A stretch of DNA of 5,856 nucleotides from CAZUNB01 sp044227985 (lineage in GTDB: Bacteria; Patescibacteriota; Saccharimonadia; Saccharimonadales; JAGPDM01): positions 1 to 5,856 of the forward strand of contig JBGAVT010000030.1 in the NCBI GenBank assembly GCA_044227985.1. The letters run 5' to 3'. Positions 4,665 through 5,856 of the stretch are shown one piece after another (the first letter of the stretch is position 1; every line of letters begins with the position of its first letter). A program made the position numbers and the translations under genes. A model generated the notes under the pieces. The model made no database searches and was not told the DNA's origin. It saw nothing but the letters and a program-made list of their open reading frames with translations.

Positions 4665-5856
4665 AAATCAGTAATCTTCTAAGTGAAGCTAGCGAATCAA
4701 TAATAATCAACAAAGGACGTAGTCTGCTGACCGTTCTAGGCATCGTAATAGGCATAGCGGCAGTTACAACAATAATGGGCCTAGGCGCTGGAATGGACGC
4801 AAAAATTGATAAAGAAGTGAATAAACTTGGTTCAACAAATGTGACAATTGAGTCACGCAACGCTCCAACCACTCAGGAGCTTGAAGAGCTAAAAAACCCT
4901 GGACACAGAGCACCTGAAGGTGCACCAGAAAACCAGAAAAGCATAAGTACGCTCGTTGAACCGACCCTAACAGAACAAGATTTAAACTCAATAAAAGCTA
5001 TCGACCAGAATCTCGTTACTGGTGTTTCGCCACTCGTAGCTACAACGGCAAAACTACAGTCAGGTGTTGGTGGCACTATTGCAGTGCAAGGTGTATCAGA
5101 GTCATATAGCAATATTCGTAATTACGAACTTGAGTCTGGCGCCTTTTTTGACCGTGAAAGTGTTACAGAGAAAAAACTGGTTATCGTACTAGGAAAAAGC
5201 ATAGCAAACGATATTTTCAAAGATGTCGACCCAATAGGTAAACAGGTCAGTCTTAATAATACTGACTACGCAGTTGTTGGTGTGCTTGCCGAAACTGAGC
5301 CAGGTCAGTTCGACAACCCGAATGTTCTTGCATTCGTACCCTACACAAGTATCATTGATCAAAATAAACTAAGTCAAAATTTTGGCTCAATAATTACTCA
5401 AGCAATCGATGATGAATCTGTAGAAGAGGTCAAAACACTTGTTGAAGAAATCCTATTGGCCAACCATGGCTACAGCAATACAGACGAGGCTGATTTTACA
5501 GTCAAGAGCTCTGCTGAAGTGCTAGGATCCATTACCGATTTGACTGATTTGTTCCGTAAGATCCTTATGATAAGCGCTGCAATTTCATTACTAGTAGGCG
5601 GTATTGGCATCATGAATATCATGCTAGTCAGCGTGACCGAGCGCACCCGCGAGATAGGACTCCGAAAGGCTGTAGGCGCAAAAACACGCCATATTATGAT
5701 GCAGTTTCTCACCGAAGCCATCGTATTAACAATTCTCGGTGGGATACTTGGTATCGTGTTAGGTTACATAATGGCAACTGGCCTAACGAAAGCCATGGAC
5801 TTGGATATCGTTCCATCTATGACTGTTGAGACAATTGCCGTTACGGCAGGTATCTC
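4661..5856 (+). CDS. MacB/FtsX-type ABC transporter permease (3' partial)
   Basis: The frame runs open from the ATG at 4661 to the window edge (398 codons; typical members are about 400-420), so only the end, including most of the last helix, is missing. GAGGAGG (4647-4653) 7 bp upstream and the ATGA overlap with the ATPase gene fix the start. Layout: first helix at about 21-42 within SLLTVLGIVIGIAAVTTIMGLG; an extracytoplasmic MacB-type periplasmic-core domain (about 44-298) with the strands LVTGVSPLVATTA, VQGVSESY, ESGAFFD and VVGVLAE; then the FtsX domain, with helix two at about 300-325 (ISLLVGGIGIMNIMLVSV), the coupling segment TERTREIGLRKAVGAK and helix three from about 347 (MQFLTEAIVLTILGG). 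A Pro/Glu/Asn-rich stretch (about 69-94) breaks the core domain and looks like a flexible loop. Its partner is the ATPase before it. No MacA-type adaptor or outer-membrane channel is in the window. Leucine TTA is only 4 of 40. Confidence 0.93.
   Translation, partial: MKISNLLSEASESIIINKGRSLLTVLGIVIGIAAVTTIMGLGAGMDAKIDKEVNKLGSTNVTIESRNAPTTQELEELKNPGHRAPEGAPENQKSISTLVEPTLTEQDLNSIKAIDQNLVTGVSPLVATTAKLQSGVGGTIAVQGVSESYSNIRNYELESGAFFDRESVTEKKLVIVLGKSIANDIFKDVDPIGKQVSLNNTDYAVVGVLAETEPGQFDNPNVLAFVPYTSIIDQNKLSQNFGSIITQAIDDESVEEVKTLVEEILLANHGYSNTDEADFTVKSSAEVLGSITDLTDLFRKILMISAAISLLVGGIGIMNIMLVSVTERTREIGLRKAVGAKTRHIMMQFLTEAIVLTILGGILGIVLGYIMATGLTKAMDLDIVPSMTVETIAVTAGI

Noticed and set aside
4642..5112. 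Three minus-strand frames of 75-79 codons opposite the permease
   Set aside because: They lie antisense to a well-supported gene, overlap one another, and their translations show no domain or ribosome site.
5470..5721. Minus-strand 83-codon frame opposite the FtsX domain
   Set aside because: It is antisense to the most conserved part of the permease and has no family features.

Overview
The window looks like a piece of a small-genome, AT-leaning bacterium, most likely a Patescibacteria/CPR member such as a Saccharibacterium. This is inferred from the style of the proteins and from compact operons; no marker gene proves it. TGA is used as an ordinary stop (for example at 762-764 and 4662-4664), so the recoded-TGA CPR lineages are unlikely.

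Left block (1-2984): the C-terminal end of a FolC-like folylpolyglutamate/dihydrofolate synthase (2-250) is followed after 1 bp by a dihydrofolate reductase-like gene (252-764), a small folate operon. Next come a single-pass membrane-anchored protein with a predicted NTF2-like C-terminal domain (864-1811), a SemiSWEET/PQ-loop sugar-transporter-like protein (1831-2172) and a DUF1761 membrane protein (2291-2707). A short minus-strand reading frame of unknown nature (2724-2927) converges on the DUF1761 gene.

Junction (about 2954-3003): on the minus strand there is an 18-nt tRNA 3' end (acceptor strand, discriminator G, CCA; probably tRNA-Gln) followed by a good intrinsic terminator, but no tRNA body upstream of it. 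This is the usual scar of an element integrated at a tRNA 3' end. A 5'-truncated reading frame on the plus strand crosses the same point and runs into the next gene.

Right block (3003-5856): a single-HKD phospholipase D-superfamily protein (3096-3584), then a promoter-like AT-rich stretch with three 9-bp tandem repeats, and an operon of AbrB/SpoVT-type regulator (3763-3981), MacB-type ABC ATPase (3984-4664) and MacB/FtsX-type permease (4661 to the window end, incomplete). The stop-start spacings (2 bp gap, then a 4 bp ATGA overlap) indicate one transcript; the AbrB protein is the obvious candidate regulator of the exporter.

Leucine codon use changes at the junction. By hand count TTA is about half of leucine codons in the genes left of it (39 of 78) and about one sixth to the right (13 of 83). 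Together with the tRNA scar this suggests that the right block is acquired DNA extending beyond the window. No integrase is visible here.
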